NCBI GenBank assembly: GCA_021234155.1
Contig: JAJEKV010000027.1
Coordinates: forward strand, 310,123-374,122
DNA: 64,000 nucleotides
Direction: 5' to 3'
Source of the DNA: Isoetes taiwanensis
Taxonomy: Eukaryota; Streptophyta; Lycopodiopsida; Isoetales; Isoetaceae
The notes below the pieces were generated by a model that saw only the letters and a program-made list of their open reading frames with translations, made no database searches and had not been told where the DNA came from. Below are positions 29,641-40,599 of the stretch, one piece after another. Made by a program: the position numbers and the translations under genes. Position 1 is the stretch's first letter; every line of letters starts with the position of its first letter.

Positions 29641-32509
29641 CCACCTACCAAGATGATGTAATCAGTGACACAAGAAGACGCCATGGTCTCTGCGTCCGAT
29701 GTAAAATACATTGTACCTATTCAATTTATTAATAAAAATTCTTTTTCAACTAGTTCTTTGGTTTCAATCTTTAATGAATTTCCTTTGTTTCAGTTGCATT
29801 GTTCTTGTTCTCGACTCGCTAACCAGGGAAAACTGCAGCAAAGCTGGAATGCAGAGTTTTATTCAAAAATTCGAATTAAGGATAGTTTTCGGGTCGAGGT
29901 GCTCCTTTTTATGTAAATTAACAGGGTTCCGAAAAAAAATGGGAATGGAATGAGTCCCACTTTAATTAAATACGACTTGATAGTAAATGAAGAGATTAAA
30001 TATGGACGGATTGTCAAAGACATTCGAGCAGCAGCTAGACAACCATTATAGCGTATTCAAGTTATTGGATATCATATTATTGGCAACTACTAGTTAGAAG
30101 CTAGATTCAATATGAGAGTCGAATGTATCAATAATCTCGTGCCCGTGTAAAATGCATTCCTTTACAACCTTGAATGAGCCCATTGTTGTTGTGACGCATT
30201 TCTTTATAATTGCCATGTGAGTAAATTTTGAATGAGCGCGTTGCTAAACATCGCTCTAATACAATCTATTTTTAGTAACTCCACTTTGTACCTATTGCTA
30301 TAAGCAGCGCTCTAATAGAGTATAATTTAAGTAATTGCACTTTGTAGAGGTCAATAGACCTGAGTTTTAGGTGGTTTAAATGGTGATCTTACTCAAATTG
30401 CACATTGAGTGTGCTTTGCGAGGAATCTAGGTGTTTCTTTAGGGAATCTTTGTATAATCTTAAGAAATACTCGTAATAGATTCCTAGAAACCTCAGAGAA
30501 TCTTATAGAATTTTTCTAGAATATTGAGTAATATTAATGAAATGTTGGTAAACTTAGATCTCTTATAAGAACATGGGAATGGGAAGTCTAAACTTCCCAA
30601 TGTATGTACATTTGACTTTGTACACTCCCTCATATTACAAAGACTTGTATGTATATATATTTACAAGTTACGCACCGATGGGGTGGTGCAAATGGGGGTA
30701 GGCACAAGCTCAGCGTCATACATAAGAAATAAAATAAAGCAAAGTAAATGAGCGATGTGCCTTTTTTTATTTTAAGCGTCATTTGTGTGAAGCAAAGGCA
30801 ATAAAGCAATTGCTAGTACACATTGTTAGGTCCTGGGTTGGAAAAGTCGGGGGTTCACATTGTTGCATATCTAAGTGAAAAATACAAAGTTAACAAAGAA
30901 ATTTCTTTATCGATTGCTAGATCCTAGGTTGTAAGTATGTAAATCGTGTGGTTGGTATGAGCCACAAAATCAATTGGGGGCAGGTGGGTGGCGAAGTTTG
31001 GGTTGCCACATGGATAGAGCCAAGAGTGTGCAGGTCGCAACAACGTTTATTTGCTCGATTAACCTTAACTAGAAATTTAGGATTATGATGATTGGTGGTC
31101 CAATCGTATTTATATAGGTCTTTGGAGTTTATTTATTGTTAGGACTATGTATGGAGGTGGTAATGCTTAAATTGAAATAGTGTACGTGTAACGTCTGAGG
31201 ATAAATGCGATTAAGTTATGCCTCGTGCATGGTAAGGGGCAAGCCCAAAGAGTACTAAGTTGGTGATGGATAGTGTCTCGGAGTCAAGCATGTCTAGAGT
31301 TGACTAGCTAACCACATTTACTTAACTTCCAAAAACTTTAAGGTTGCAATGTGTAAGATTGCAATGATAAGAGTTGGTCTTTATATATTGGCATCCATTT
31401 TGCGTTTAAAATGCGAGAATGTAACAGTTACAGCATGCATATTAAAGTTCAATGCACCAATTATGATTTGATCAATTATAGTTAACACAAGCGATTTGTT
31501 TAGATATAATAATCATTGAAAGTAGGGCTACAACCATAGCCTCCTTGTTGCTCTTATAGCCTCAAGCTATCAACGTGACTATTGCTAACATTCAACCCTT
31601 CTTGTTTTCCCTTCAATATTCCCTGCAAAGCAAAGATAATTATTATGTTACAATGATAACACTTGTTAATAGATGGAGAACTATGCAAGTTAAACCACAT
31701 AAAATAGCTTTCATTTTTCTGCAATATATGATATTGGATGCTTCTTTATTTTTTTATTTTTTTTTAAATTGTCATTGTCTAAGATGGTTCCTGGAGCAAC
31801 CATGCCAATGTGAGCTTGAAAACTATTAGGAACGTGTTGGGCATTCAAGTTTGACTGGAATCTAACCACACAAATTAGAACATGTCCATATTTTTGCACA
31901 CACCCGAAGCCATAACTGCAAGCAAATACTACACAAAATCAAAGTAATATGAACTCAATAAATGCAAAAAATAGAGATCAGCTAAAAACACTGAGTGCAA
32001 GCACAAAAGCATATGGTTGGCCCTTATGCTTCTTCTCATCACTATACTCTGATCAAAACTATACTCTGTCTTGTTAGGTAGAGATAATGCTTTTCTTTCT
32101 TGATCTAGGAAGAATCTTTGCGATTAACATCATATTCCATTTTATCTAAGAACAATTCACTCTAATAGATCCTCCTGAGCAACTCCCTTGCATGGATTGC
32201 TCTTTTTCTAACATTCTGTGCTCATTGAGTTAAACGTGCTCCACGTTTGCTGGATCTCTATTCTGCATTTGCCCTGAAGGTGTTGAGCATCTGGTGAAAG
32301 CCAAGACAATTTAACTCAGGTCTAACTCAGGTTGTTTGCACATCAAACTCAAATTCTTTGTCATTACCACGATCAGGGTCAACTACTACTCCATATTTCT
32401 TCATAATCACAACATATTTAAAAAAAAGGTACGCCGATGCAGTTCGAGGAAGGCTGCGAAATATGCTCTTCATCATGCGCGATTTGGTGGGCTCAGATAC
32501 TTCTACCTG
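29641..32509. other. AT-rich intergenic sequence
   Basis: No gene recognised. It holds the inverted 25-bp motif (29954-29978) and a diverged ~56-bp tandem duplication at 30252-30346 (CGCTCTAATA...CACTTTGTA twice). Otherwise I see only low-complexity AT sequence. Confidence 0.5.
29954..29978 (-). repeat. inverted copy of the 25-bp motif at 6707-6731
   Basis: GTCCCACTTTAATTAAATACGACTT is the exact reverse complement of 6707-6731. Flanking similarity is weak and short. Confidence 0.6.
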
Positions 32510-33000
32510 GATTAGGGGATCCGGGGCTAGAGATCAGATCCTCAGGAATCCCGGTTCTCGGCGAGATCGTTCGGGGACCCCGTTTTCCCGATGTTACGCA
32601 CATGCGTACGTCGGTGCGTCCGGACGTCCGAAACCCGTCGAATCTCGGCCCGTCCGTGAAGATCCCCTCCTCAGGGATCACGCTCGGTGATCCCCTCCTC
32701 AGGGATCCTGCGAGGGACTGAGCCGATATCTCCTCCTCTCGATATCGACGTGGTGATCCCCTCCTCTGGGGATCACGAGGGATCCAGTGCGATATCACTC
32801 TCAGATATGGGCGTGGTGATCCTCCTCAGGGGATCGCGGCTCGGGTGATCCCCTCCCCTCCCGATCCGCGAGGGCGTGGAGAATATCCTCTCCGGAAATC
32901 GTGGTGGTGATCCCCTCCTCCGGGATCACGAGGGCCTCAGTCGATATCCTCTCCGATATTCGGCCGTGGTGATCCCCCTCCTCCCGATCACATCCATGGC
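32510..33000. repeat. ~62-bp tandem array with two palindromes sharing one loop
   Basis: Starts of GTGATCC lie at about 32687, 32753, 32815, 32845, 32908 and 32969, mostly 61-66 bp apart. Each monomer holds palindrome P1, GTGATCCC-CTCCTC-GGGATCAC, and palindrome P2, CGATATC-TCCTCTC-GATATCG. The stems of P1 and P2 are unrelated but both enclose a CTCCTC-type loop. The related sequence in 32515-32690 is more diverged. Confidence 0.8.
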
Positions 33001-33282
33001 GGTTATCAGCGTAGCGATTCCGACCTCGGGATGATCGACGTTGATTGCACTGTGATTCCTGAGGAGGCGGTATATGAAAGCCGTATGGACGTTGGAGATT
33101 GAGACGTCCACCCGCCAGCGGTCGAGTTTGAACTTCCGGCCATGCACGCGGGTTGGCCACTCGAATGAGGACACGTGTAGGTTCGGACCATCCTCCTGAT
33201 CACTCCCCGAGTCGTTGTTTCTCCGGTTTCTCTCTTTGCGTATCGAGTAGGCACGGTAGAGGAATGGAATCACGGACGGCAT
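32926..33282 (-). CDS. unidentified N-terminal coding exon
   Basis: The minus strand opens MPSVIPFLYRAYSIRKERNR and continues with DSGSDQEDGPNLHVSSFEWP, FKLDRWRVDVSISNVHTAF and INVDHPEVGIATLITAMDVI, before running into the palindrome array. The composition is protein-like and the start context is GCCCATGCC. I do not recognise a family. The reading frame probably ends near 33000 at an exon border, and the last ~70 bases overlap repeat sequence. Confidence 0.4.
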   Translation of the reverse strand: MPSVIPFLYRAYSIRKERNRRNNDSGSDQEDGPNLHVSSFEWPTRVHGRKFKLDRWRVDVSISNVHTAFIYRLLRNHSAINVDHPEVGIATLITAMDVIGRRGITTAEYRRGYRLRPS

Positions 33283-34195
33283 GGGCCAACTAGAGGAGGA
33301 AGAGAAGAGGTAATCGATTACTAAGTCATTTCAATGAAGAGACATGCATTCCATTTATATTTTGAGTATTTTTCTCTGACTAAGGGCTGAAATACAGCCG
33401 AATCACCTCAAATGGGTTGTTTGATCATGGCAATCTCCATTGGTATCACGAAGAGCATCAGGTACCTACTATTCGAGGGGATGGCCAGATGCTTGATGTG
33501 GACTGCTACATCCACACCAACGGGTTCAAGATTTTATTCTTGGGGAGCGTAAGAATTCCCAAGCATCTTGCAACTTCTATCTCAGTCTCAGAAATTTGAG
33601 AAAAAAGACCCTACAAAGATTCCTACTTGACCTTGAAGAGGTATAGACATTGTTAGATTCATGTGTTTTAATTGGAAATCATCATTGAGACCACCAAGAA
33701 GTTATTGTGTTTGCTTGAAGTTATTTTTAATTCATTTGAAGTGGTTCTTTTAGAATTACACTTAGGTCTAATTAACTTGTATTTGCATATCTGAGATATT
33801 GGTGTTCATATGGACCTCAAGACATGACAGCAAACACTCATGTGGTTGAGGATGGACCACGCCCACCGCAGACGCAGGAAAAGGGTTGAGAGGGAGAGGG
33901 TATATGTAGGGGCTGCGGTGCCATTTCACAATCGGGCAACTCTATTTCCTTCGATTTTCACATATCACTTATTATGGTTTTGATCACAAGAATATCCAAG
34001 GTTTGCCTTGCCATGGTAGGTTTGTTGACCCATCCTTTGCGGAGTTAAGTTCAAGCTTAGCACCACGGATCTCACAAGAATTGAAGGAATGGGTAAGGCG
34101 AAAAGCTTGTGCAATGGCACCATACGTAGTGTCATGAATATGCATGAAGAGATGGAGGTTGAGCGTGATGTGCATGGGCGAAAGCATGTGTAGGG
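33283..34195. other. no recognisable gene
   Basis: Contains a short plus-strand open frame (33417-33599, HWYHEEHQVPTIRGDGQML) without a recognisable domain. The rest is AT-rich and may include the 5' non-coding part of the MULE-like element that follows. Confidence 0.4.
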
Positions 34196-36130
34196 ATGAT
34201 GTGTTGAAAATTAGGGCGTATGCAATGTTGAAAAGGGGTTATTAGTAACACATGGAAGCTACATGATGATCTTCCAACTAGCATTGATATGTGGGTTCAA
34301 CAACATCAAGATTCGGTGTTCATGTATGAGCAAGGAGACTTGTTTCAATTAGGAGTTATGACTCCAATCAAAGGAATCCATGTTGAGATTTGGTAAGAAT
34401 GGAGCCATTTGCATGGACTCTACCTTCAAAACAAATGACAAAAGTTATGATTTTTCCTGAACCTTCATTTTGTGTTGATTTGATTTATTGGGTATGTATG
34501 TTTATGCGAGGGTTCTATCTTTTCACACTTCTACCTTTGATGAGTATTCCAATGGTTTGCCATTGGCTTACGTTCTAACCAATTCTCAAAAGAGTGGAGC
34601 TATAACAAAGTGGATGCAAGCACTAAAGGAATCCCTTATGCAGGAGATGATCGATTGGCAACCTTCTTGCATCATTACGAGGATGATGCCCATCTTTGAG
34701 ATAAGGCATTGAAAAAAGTAACTTGTCAAACTCTAATCCTTGGAAGCAAATCATAAGTGTACTAACATTGTTTTTTTAATTTCATAGGTTTTCCTAGTGT
34801 GCCCGGTGCAAATTTGCATATGGCAAGTGAGGAGGAAACTTGGATCAAGTGGTTGCGAGAAAAACATCAAGAACAAAGGTTACGCGTAACGATCTGTTCA
34901 AGGAACTTGGTTACATTATGTCAGGTGAGAAGGTCCTCTCTATTGGGGTGAAAGAGTATAGGGAGGCGTGGGAGGGCAACAACTAGGAAATTGGAGGGAC
35001 TTATTGAGAAATATCCTCAATACCCCAAGTTGGCGGAAACTGTGAGTAAGGAGTGGACCAAAAACATTTGCCAATGGGTATTGGCTACAAGGATGTACCC
35101 TCACCTCCCACCAAAGAGACTAATGCAACCATAGAGGCATGGCATTGTGTGCCTTGAAAAGAGCAGGCATTCAAAGCGAGCACTTTCAGGGGATGGGAGG
35201 ATTGATTAGCTCCTCTACATTCTAACCAACAGCATTAAGGACACACATGGCATACATCGGGTATAACTTCTCATCATTTTGCAGCCCTATTTTGATTTTG
35301 CAAGAATATAATTCTCTTGTTATCTAGGTCCATGAAGGAAGCGGGGTTTGTGGTGAACACACCTCGGGGAAGGAGGTAATACGATTAATGCCATATTGGG
35401 TGCAAAAAGGAAGATTCTTGATGACAGGTCACATTCACTAACTTGAAGAAGGTGGCGGAGAAGTGCAAAGTGAGCACTCTAGGAGCAAGGACCATACTTT
35501 GTGAGCAGGCACACAAGAGGCACAGGCATCTTTGTGGCCCGTCCACGGAGCCAAGGGCAACTTATGTAAGCACCAAAGTTAAGGTCATGCAAATGTTGGG
35601 CAACTCACGGGATCAAGATCTTTTCACGGTGCTTGGATCTCAATATGGGTCAATTTGTGGGGGCATGTGGACTACTTGAGGCCATGTGAGGATCATGGGG
35701 AGCCCCTCATTGGGAGGAAACCACATCTGAAGATGTGGTTGGTGTAAACGAGAGTCTCTCCCTCTCAAAAGGAGACAAGGATGCTGCAGATAAGACAAGG
35801 AGATCTTTACAAAGAAGTCATTGCTAGAGTGATGTCAAAGGGTAGAAAAAGATCCGGGCATGCTAATTGCAAGCGATTCACTCATGAGACAACTCGACCT
35901 GTGACTTGAAGAATGGATGATGTTGGCCACAAACTCTATATGAGAACCATAGCATGTATCCCACTAATCAGGTGGAAGAGGGATTGTGGTAATAGTTTGG
36001 TAAGGCTGGGAAGCCTCTAATAGAAATTGGGAAGAGGAAAACCAAAGGAAACCAAGAAGAGTTGGAAACAAAGTTGAGATGGAGGCTGTTGTGAGAATGG
36101 CATCATTGAGTTTGTTGTTGTTTAATGCTC
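34196..36130 (+). pseudogene. MULE/FAR1-like transposase remnant
   Basis: The transposase core reads GAICMDSTFKTND (the catalytic D of the DDE motif in MDSTF), then in another frame FDEYSNGLPLAYVLTNSQKS, GAITKWMQALKE and DWQPSCIIT with DDA in a shifted frame (second acidic region). After a 70-bp intron (34718-34787, GT...AG) it resumes VFLVCPVQICIWQVRRKLD, matching the FLCxWHVRRAW block, with Gln for the usual His. Downstream, VPSPPTKETNATIEAWHCVL (about 35095-35150) fits the TNNxxEsxHxxLK segment. Frames are broken and no SWIM zinc finger is certain. Mutator-like elements move by cut-and-paste; I could not locate terminal inverted repeats. Confidence 0.75.
34718..34787 (+). other. 70-bp intron in the MULE-like transposase
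   Basis: Splitting at AAAAAA|GTAACT and TTTCATAG|GTTTTC joins ALKK to VFLVCPVQICIW in one frame and removes two stops. The splice signals and T-rich 3' end are intact. Confidence 0.65.
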
Positions 36131-36319
36131 TAACACCTCATGAGCTAAATTGTTACTTGTAAAAAGCGATGGGGTATAAATAAATCAATATTCACCTATG
36201 TATTATTGTCAATGTTATCAATGTTGTGTTAGGAGTTAAATGTTAGGATAATTTAGAACCTTAAAGTTAAATGTTTAATGTTTAGCGTTTAGACCATAGG
36301 ATAAAAAACTAATAAAAAC

Positions 36320-36450
36320 GTCACGATGGGATCCCCTCCTCCGGGGATCTGCGTCCACTATAATGTGATCCCCTCCTCAGGGATCACCGCGGGATCCCTC
36401 CTCAGGGATCAGATCCTCCGGGATCCTGATCTCAGTTGAAACACACTAAT
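36320..36450. repeat. GATCCC palindrome cluster
   Basis: Consecutive hairpins GGGATCCCCTCCTCCGGGGATC, GTGATCCCCTCCTCAGGGATCAC, GGGATCCCTCCTCAGGGATC and GATCCTCCGGGATC, separated by short spacers such as TGCGTCC. The type is the same as P1 at 32.5-33.0 kb. Confidence 0.85.
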
Positions 36451-36689
36451 ATATCCCCTCTCATATCCCATAACCGTCTGACATATCCTCAGGGATTGAA
36501 ATATCCATTAACCATTACTTTTTAATAAGCTTTGAAACATTGAACTTGGAATAACCATTGCTTAAATATGTCATTCCAATTCCGGAAACATTGAATCACC
36601 TCCTCAATTTTAATAAGGCTTGAAACATTGTCCTCCTCTGATGGCCACACGCGGGGTCAGTCCTCCATCATGTAGTGAAAATATCATAC

Positions 36690-37216
36690 CGAGGGATTGA
36701 AACATGGCCCCCTCTGGGACATCACGATCGGATCCTTCTTTGTGACCGATGCGAGCATACATTTCCTCGAGCCGGGCTTTGGGGTGTTGCCTTCCAGGAT
36801 TAAGGTCTATGGCAATACTTCAAAGCCTTGTCTACGGATAATACACTTCTTCAATTCCCAAAGCAATGATGCCCTATGGGTTGGCCCTACTAATAGTCCA
36901 AGAGGCCACAGGGTCTTCCTGGAATTCCCCCATTCTCCCGCGGTCTGCATGAAGCATGAGGGGATCATGAAAAGATTAATATGAAAGGTAGAACATGAAT
37001 ATGAAGGAAGACAACATCCTTGACGTTTTGATCTTTGTCGAGGGTTGGAAGAGCTCTAGGCCCACATCCTCACGAATTTCATTCAAGTGGGCGAGAATAT
37101 CCCTCAAGACTATGGGCATTGATGGCACTACTCTCGACAAAGTTGTTGTCGGGTCCTCACCATTTGGCTTGAGCGATGTGCAAGCCCAGTGGAGAGGCGG
37201 TGAGGCCTCAAGCTGA
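36690..37216 (+). pseudogene. unidentified coding-like stretch between palindrome clusters
   Basis: Open frames 36697-36984 (LWDITIGSFFVTDASIHFLE, HRVFLEFPHSPAVCMKHEG) and 36995-37216 are protein-like in composition. A neighbouring frame in the second block (AHILTNFIQVGENIPQDYGH) is equally plausible. No known domain was recognised. It is bounded by GATCCC hairpin clusters on both sides. Confidence 0.35.
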
Positions 37217-37394
37217 ACTCAACTTTCTACCAAGAACAAGTAAAAGCAAAGGTATATATAGACTCATGAGCCAACCGTTAACTATCGGTTGTAACGGTTA
37301 AGCCATAATTCAATTTCTAAAGGTAAGACCATAGGGATAAAAGGTTTAGAGTTTAAGCGAGTTTTAAGACCATTGAGCCTTGGACCATAGTACC

Positions 37395-37770
37395 AAAAAG
37401 TAATAAAATCGTCGAGGGATCCCCTCCTCAGGGATCAGCGTCCGCTACTAGGTGATCCCTCAGGGATCACATATTAATTAAAGCGGGATCCCTCCTCAGG
37501 GATCCAGCGTCATAATACTTTGATCCGTCCTCGGGATCACCGCGATCGGGATCCCTCCTCAGGGATCAGCGTCACTGCTGGCAGGGATCCCCTCTCTCGG
37601 GATCAGCGTCCACCTTGGTGATCCCCTCCTCCGGGGATCGCCTGCATCCCCTCTCAGGGATCGCGTCCTTTTGCCCCTCCTCAGGAATCGTCCTTGGTGA
37701 TCCCCTCCTCAGGGATCAGCGTCGCTGCCCATTGAACATATTATTATCCATTATTAGTTCCATCTCAGGG
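37395..37770. repeat. GATCCC palindrome array with AGCGTC spacers
   Basis: About ten hairpins of the form (G)GATCCC-(CT)CCTCA-GGGATC(C) occur, most followed by AGCGTC or GCGTC and spaced about 30-45 bp apart. Several are perfect palindromic stems of 6-8 bp, and CTCCTC is the common loop. Confidence 0.85.
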
Positions 37771-38788
37771 ATCCCCACCATTGGTATGATCATCGATTAA
37801 TCCATTCAAATTATGAATATATTATTAACCATTTTAACATGTTAATATATGTTAACCATTGAAATTATAAACTTGGGTGTTAACCATTTGGTGGATCTCT
37901 AGAAGAAACAATAATCTTTGGTGTTGAAGCCATTTGGAAGCTTTGAATCATTATTCTTTGGTGCACTGACCATTACCAAAGCCAAAATTACATTCAATTG
38001 TTCGGTTTGACATTGAAGTCTTGAAGAAGATATTCACATTCAAATTACATTCAAGTGTTCGGATATTCACATTCAAGAAAATATTCACATTCAAAGTTTT
38101 TGAGATATTCACATTCATAGAATTTTTATACCCGGAATGTCAAGGACCATGTACCGGCAAGCGTTCGGATCCTACTATATCGCCGATGTCACCCACAGGG
38201 GTAAGTAAAAGGTGGACTTCCACAGCCAAGCAATCATGTAGTTTTACGGGCAGACGTATCTTGAAGCGACCTCGCCTATGTCTTCTTTTGTCCAATCCAC
38301 GGTTAATCGGAATCGGAATAAAATATGAATTTAGCCATGAACTGAAAATTTGCACTAAAAAAAAAAAACAATAAACATAAACTCAAAGACTCACATTATC
38401 CTCCTTGCCAGGATGTCTTTAACAATTTCTTCTATAATTTATGACATACACACCACAGTCCGAATTATTGTCTTTGTTGGGGTTTCCAATGGAATCACGG
38501 GGTGCATTATGCAATGTGCACTCCTCATGCCTCCACCTCTTAAACGATACGTGAGGAATGCATAGTATCAATAAAGAATTAGCTTTAATCATAATGCAAA
38601 AGATTAAATAATTGAGATAGAGGAATACTGATTGTCACAAATTCGGGTAGATGCATGCAAAGGGGAGCATATGAATCAAGGTCTCGCGAGAATGCAAGGA
38701 GGGGGTTTTCAAAGCGGAGAGCACCGCGCCCAGACCATCGGTCACCCTAAGATGAAAAGGCTCCAATGGCCACTAAAGCATAACAATT
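37771..38788. other. non-coding spacer with ATATTCACATTCA repeats
   Basis: 38030-38120 holds four irregular copies of ATATTCACATTCA. A minus-strand open stretch at 38140-38355 (RRGRFKIRLPVKLHD) has no recognisable domain. The rest is AT-rich. Confidence 0.45.
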
Positions 38789-40443
38789 TTAAGAGACAAT
38801 TAAAATAGATTTAAAACTTAAATAATCAAAGTGATGGGAGTTTACCCACGGCATTGGCCGATATAATAGGAGGTAGTAAATGCGGATCTTCCACCGTGCC
38901 CTACCAAACGGGTTGTCGGGGGGATGGGGCTTGGCAAAGAAGCTCATAAGCCCGCCAGCAGGGCCTTTGCTTTCCACTCAAGGACCCATCTGGCCGGGAT
39001 GCGACAGGATGCAAGAACGCATGATGGCACCTTTTTGGATTGGAATTGAGTCACGAGAATTACCTGTACAAATAATTGAGCAATTGAGTGCAATGGCGAA
39101 ATTGAAGAAACTTTAGAACTTAAAACTTCCTACGGGGAGATAGAACCAATGCAATCCAGGAGTCCACATGCGGCTCTCCAGATCCCCGAGGCCGAGGAAG
39201 GGATTGTCATAAATTTTAGGACCTGACTTCTTGGATGTAAACTTCGACATTTGCTGACTTCTTTGTCCACCTTGATGAAGGGGCTCTCAACCCACCAGAA
39301 ATTTAATGTGAAGGGGAGACGCGCCATCGATCGACATCAACACCTCTCTTTGGTAGTCAAAGCGAATCTAGAAAATGTGGATCGGCCAATTTACAAATGA
39401 TCGTATAATCTTCTTGGCTTGAATATTATCTTGAACTGGGTTCAGCCGGGATCCGGTTAGGGGCCATGAATTGATGGATTTAGGAGGGAGGTTTTGGGGG
39501 TTTTGGAGATGCCACGATGCCTCAGAAATTTTTGGGCAGGCTTTGTAACCTTTAGGCAAGGGGCAGCTTTAGGCAAAGGGGCAGGTTTAGGCAAAGGGGC
39601 GAATGCCCCACTACTGCCCGTGACCTCTGGCTCACATCATGAGGGTCAATTGGCTTTATCACGCTCTTTGGTTAGTGGAGGCCAAATCATCATCCAGATT
39701 AAATTTTTGGTGCTGCGTCCTTTGCCTTTATCTCCTCGATGCGCGGTTCTTGGCTTTCCAATTCACTTGCTTTCTTCCTGCGGACCTATATAAATTAATA
39801 GAGGCTTCTCTTTGGCTCTTATCGAAGACCCATTTCAATAATTTGCTCATCGGCCACCACTCCGGCCATTTCTCGGCCCTACCGCAATTTTGGTGAGGTT
39901 GTGGGCATATTTTATGATGCGGATCCATGCTTATTACGGCCGGCTAAATGCCATAACTCCTCTTCTTACGTTGGCATTATTCGTCTTGGCGGGCTACGCA
40001 TTGGGCAAATGAATACGGTTTGGGATCCTCCCCTCGGCATCGGGGAACCATACCTATCAACAAGGCATGCACTTTCGAAACGTGATTTTTAGGCTCAACC
40101 TTCCACAGGTAACTTTTGAAGATGCGGTCATCAACTAAGCACTTCCATCTCTTTGCCCGGTGATCGTAAGCGTAATCAAGGGCCTCTTGGTTCAAAGTAG
40201 CTTCGCATCGAGGGCTCGTCTATGACGACCCTCCTTCTTTAGCGGCTCATTCATAACGCCCGGCGGAGGCGTCCTGCAGGCTCGTTCTTTCACCTCCTCC
40301 CTACGTATTCTTCCCCACATAATTTTTCCTCCCCTCATCCAATTTTGTTGCCACGGGGACTCCCACCTCCACCACCGACATCCGGTTTCAACCGGTCGCC
40401 GGGGATCTCCCGTCTCGAATGCGCGCTGAAGCGGCGCCTTCAA
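38789..40443 (-). pseudogene. unidentified minus-strand coding-like region
   Basis: A run of minus-strand open blocks suggests a decayed gene. These are ALDYAYDHRAKRWKCLVDDR with KSYLWKVEPKNHVSKVHALL (39977-40195), WPEWWPMSKLLKWVFDKSQR (39728-39928), QNPQNLPPKSINSW (39368-39559), ARLPFTLNFWWVESPFIKVD (39130-39327) and AGGLMSFFAKPHPPDNPFGR (38789-38977). Composition is protein-like with many Trp residues. Frames change several times. I do not recognise the family. Upstream on this strand (40579-40791) another basic Pro/Arg-rich open block lies before a donor-like CAG|GTAAAT at about 40580, which could be an earlier exon. Confidence 0.4.
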
Positions 40444-40599
40444 GTCAAAAAGATTCTACCAAAGCGGGTGTTGGTGACTTCGAGGGTTAAGGATTAGGTC
40501 CATCGCAAAACCCGCGGTAAGATTTAGTAAAGAATAGTAGAAATAGTAAAAACTTGATAAAGCAATTTGAAAATTGATTTACCTGGTAACCGTTATCTG

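Noticed and set aside
24323-29835. CRISPR-like array interpretation of the regularly recurring palindromes
   Set aside because: Spacing is irregular, spacers are related to each other, there are no cas genes and the context is a plant nuclear genome.
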